DNA from: Paramacrobiotus richtersi
Lineage: Eukaryota; Tardigrada; Eutardigrada; Parachela; Macrobiotidae
Assembly: GCA_034698045.1 (NCBI GenBank)
Contig: JAQGAU010001005.1
Coordinates: forward strand, 1 to 22,095
Direction: 5' to 3'
Length of the DNA: 22,095 nt
The stretch's first letter is position 1; each line of letters opens with the position of its first letter. The notes beneath the pieces are model-generated. The model had not been told where the DNA came from and did no database searches. It was given only the letters and a program-made list of their open reading frames with translations. A program made the translations under genes and the position numbers. Positions 20,418-22,095 of this stretch are shown piece by piece.

Positions 20418-21315
20418 CTGCAAAATAATAATATTGTCGACATGTTCTTTATCGGCCTTTCGGTAATTAAACGATGACGATATAAGTACTGCACTACAGT
20501 ATGATCTGTACGATCCGGTCATTTGATACAATAATGTACTATCAAATAAGTACGTATTACGCGAGCAATTCTATAGTAAAATCGGCATGATCTCTCTGCA
20601 AAGGTAGAATTTTACTAGTTCTCTTAGCAGCCGGTTTTTAAGTAGAGGAATAAAGATATGTCGCAGTGTTCATGTAGATTGGAGGAGCGAACAAGCGAGC
20701 ACTCAAAAACATTGAACTCAAAAAATAGTCAATATTGAAGAATAAACAGCTGAAGTGATTAAAGCGGGCCAAAATATACGGAGGTCAACTTGGAATATCG
20801 TGCGGACAGTTATGGAAGATATGTATTACGTCACATCTGAAGAAGCAACAAGACTTGCTATGCCAAGCCGAAGCCACTCGCTAGTTATTAAGAGAACAAT
20901 AGGGCATTGTTTCTATATCTGTAGATATCTATAGATATAGACAATGCAATTGTTCTCTTAATTACTAGCGAGCGGCTTCGGCCAGGCGCCAACTTTAACC
21001 TATTCGTAGCGCAGTAGTCACGCTATACAGGTACTCTGATGCGTTTCGTGAAGAACTATATAATTTATATTATCATTAGTAACAGAATAGCGTTATATAA
21101 TTATGACTGATTTTTGAAAGTACAGCAGTACATCTATCTCGCTGTCGAGGATGCGATAATATCAACCCAGCAGTTGCAAGTGATAATATTACGCTTATGA
21201 TAGCCATTATAATGAATAGATACACCAGAGAATTATGATAGATGATAATCACTTAGTAAACAAAGGTTGCCATCAGCACTAATCAGCAAGACGATGGTAG
21301 AAAGGTTACCGTTAC
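20418..21315 (-). other. probable intron of CC2
   Basis: If the exon at 21316-22032 joins the coiled-coil exon, this is an 898-bp phase-1 intron starting GTAACG and ending TTTTGCAG on the minus strand. It contains the foldback element at 20862-20987 and no recognised coding text. Confidence 0.4.
20862..20987. repeat. 126-bp near-perfect foldback (MITE-like) element
   Basis: The two halves are inverted copies: the left arm begins GCCAAGCCGAAGCCACTCGC and the right arm, read backwards, begins GCCTGGCCGAAGCCGCTCGC. Both continue through TATTAAGAGAACAAT / AATTAAGAGAACAAT and GCATTGT to the palindromic centre TAGATATCTA near 20926. There is essentially no loop and only a few mismatches or small gaps over about 62 bp per arm. 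It has no coding capacity. This is the structure of a foldback or miniature inverted-repeat element; a hairpin RNA source is an alternative. Clear target-site duplications were not seen. Confidence 0.8.
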
Positions 21316-22032
21316 CTTGTTCGTTGAGGTCAGTGTTTTCCCGATGGACCGTTGTCAGCATGTCCGGACTGAGACCATCAACGGAGGTGACATTATGACG
21401 AATCATGGTGGTCACCTGTACACTCAATCTTTCCACCTCCTCTTCGCTCACGAACTCGCTAACTCCTCTGATGAAATCAATGCAGCTCAGCAGTACATCG
21501 CGCACCAGCTCTTGCATAGTTTTATCATTGACGAAAATGTAGTCCACATTCGGAAATTGGCCATTGAGCTTCTTGAAGGTCGGTGATCTGGCCAAATCCT
21601 CGGTTCCGACGTTGGCCACGACTTTGCGTTCGACTGGAGCTTGAAAGCTGTACGCAGTAAACAGCTGCGCGGCAAACTTGTCCGGATTGTTCTTCATGCG
21701 CCATGCGGTGTTTTCGCACTGAACCGGTGATTCACATATCAGCCGACCAGTTATCATGTCCGGAGAGTGTTGCACCGGAAACCAGGAATCAATGACTCGG
21801 TATGTATTCGGTCCGGCATATAGGCGCATCCACATAAAAGGAGCTACTCGGACTTCCACCGCGCTGTTACCGGTTTTGCGGTAAATGTATCGTTGCACAT
21901 GGTGAAGCAGTCCCGCATTCCATTGTTCAATCTTCAGACTGACCGTGTTGAAACTGCTGCCATTGTTCGGGTCGTAGTCGATGGAACTTGGTACCAGAAT
22001 GTTGCTCGGAAGTATGTAGTATGTACAGAGCC
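21316..22032 (-). CDS. exon of unknown extracellular-type protein, probably the upstream exon of CC2
   Basis: The minus-strand frame is open from about 22066 to 21233. The best boundaries are a weak acceptor (GGCGAAATAG, exon from 22032) and a strong donor (GAACAAG|GTAACG, exon end 21316); both are phase 1. It encodes about 239 residues with a Tyr/Trp-rich first part (WNAGLLHHVQRYIYRK, APFMWMRLYAGPN, SWFPVQHSP) and a helical, acidic second part (FVSEEEVERLSVQV). I recognise no family. No ATG fits the start, so further exons lie to the right of the window. The phase-1 donor matches the phase-1 acceptor of the coiled-coil exon at 20417, and both are on the same strand, so a single gene is likely. 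A separate gene is the alternative. Confidence 0.5.
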
Positions 22033-22095
22033 CTATTTCGCCAACATGAAACACTTTTGTATAAATTCACAAACACGTTTGTTTGTGCGAATATG

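Noticed and set aside
20862-20987. Rho-independent style terminator or tRNA-like structure
   Set aside because: The stem is far too long, lies within a eukaryotic intron and has no tRNA box A/B sequences.

Overview
This is eukaryotic, animal DNA. Genes are interrupted by GT-AG introns of about 0.4 to 0.9 kb, intergenic space is AT-rich, and the gene families are metazoan: a Golgi GT17 glycosyltransferase, a MAN2C1-type alpha-mannosidase, a cadherin, and secreted coiled-coil glycoproteins. A small invertebrate is most likely. A tardigrade is my guess from gene style and the presence of GT17, but nothing in the window proves it.

Layout: (1) 701-2040, plus strand: a two-exon gene for a small secreted coiled-coil protein (CC1) with a distinctive C-terminal domain I cannot name. 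(2) 2041-3397: no convincing gene. (3) 3398-11140, plus strand: three head-to-tail, heavily broken copies (A, B, C) of a multi-exon GH38 alpha-mannosidase gene of the cytosolic MAN2C1 type. Exon order matches the family and intron sequence is also shared between copies, so these are old DNA-level tandem duplications. (4) 12155-14221, plus strand: a two-exon, apparently intact GT17 (MGAT3-like N-acetylglucosaminyltransferase) gene. (5) 16478-14690, minus strand: a fourth mannosidase relic (E), inverted relative to A-C. (6) 16490-17147, plus strand: a decayed cadherin fragment that directly abuts relic E. (7) 17560-17430, minus strand: a probable scrap of the CC C-terminal domain. (8) 22032-18206, minus strand: a long coiled-coil gene (CC2) with five 87-residue tandem repeats and the same C-terminal domain as CC1, broken by one missing base in repeat 3. 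A further upstream exon (21316-22032) is phase-compatible with it. The intron between them carries a 126-bp near-perfect foldback element.

How it fits together: the order is CC(+), mannosidase(+), GT17, mannosidase(-), CC(-), which looks like a locus shaped by tandem and inverted duplication followed by decay of the mannosidase copies. The living genes are probably GT17 and CC1. CC2 is either alive (if the missing base is a sequencing or assembly error) or newly dead. GT17 and MAN2C1 both act on N-glycans or free oligosaccharides derived from them, and CC2 repeats are rich in N-glycosylation sequons; a functional link is only a speculation. The CC family, with its shared unnamed C-terminal domain and its alternating repeat array, is the most novel part of the window.
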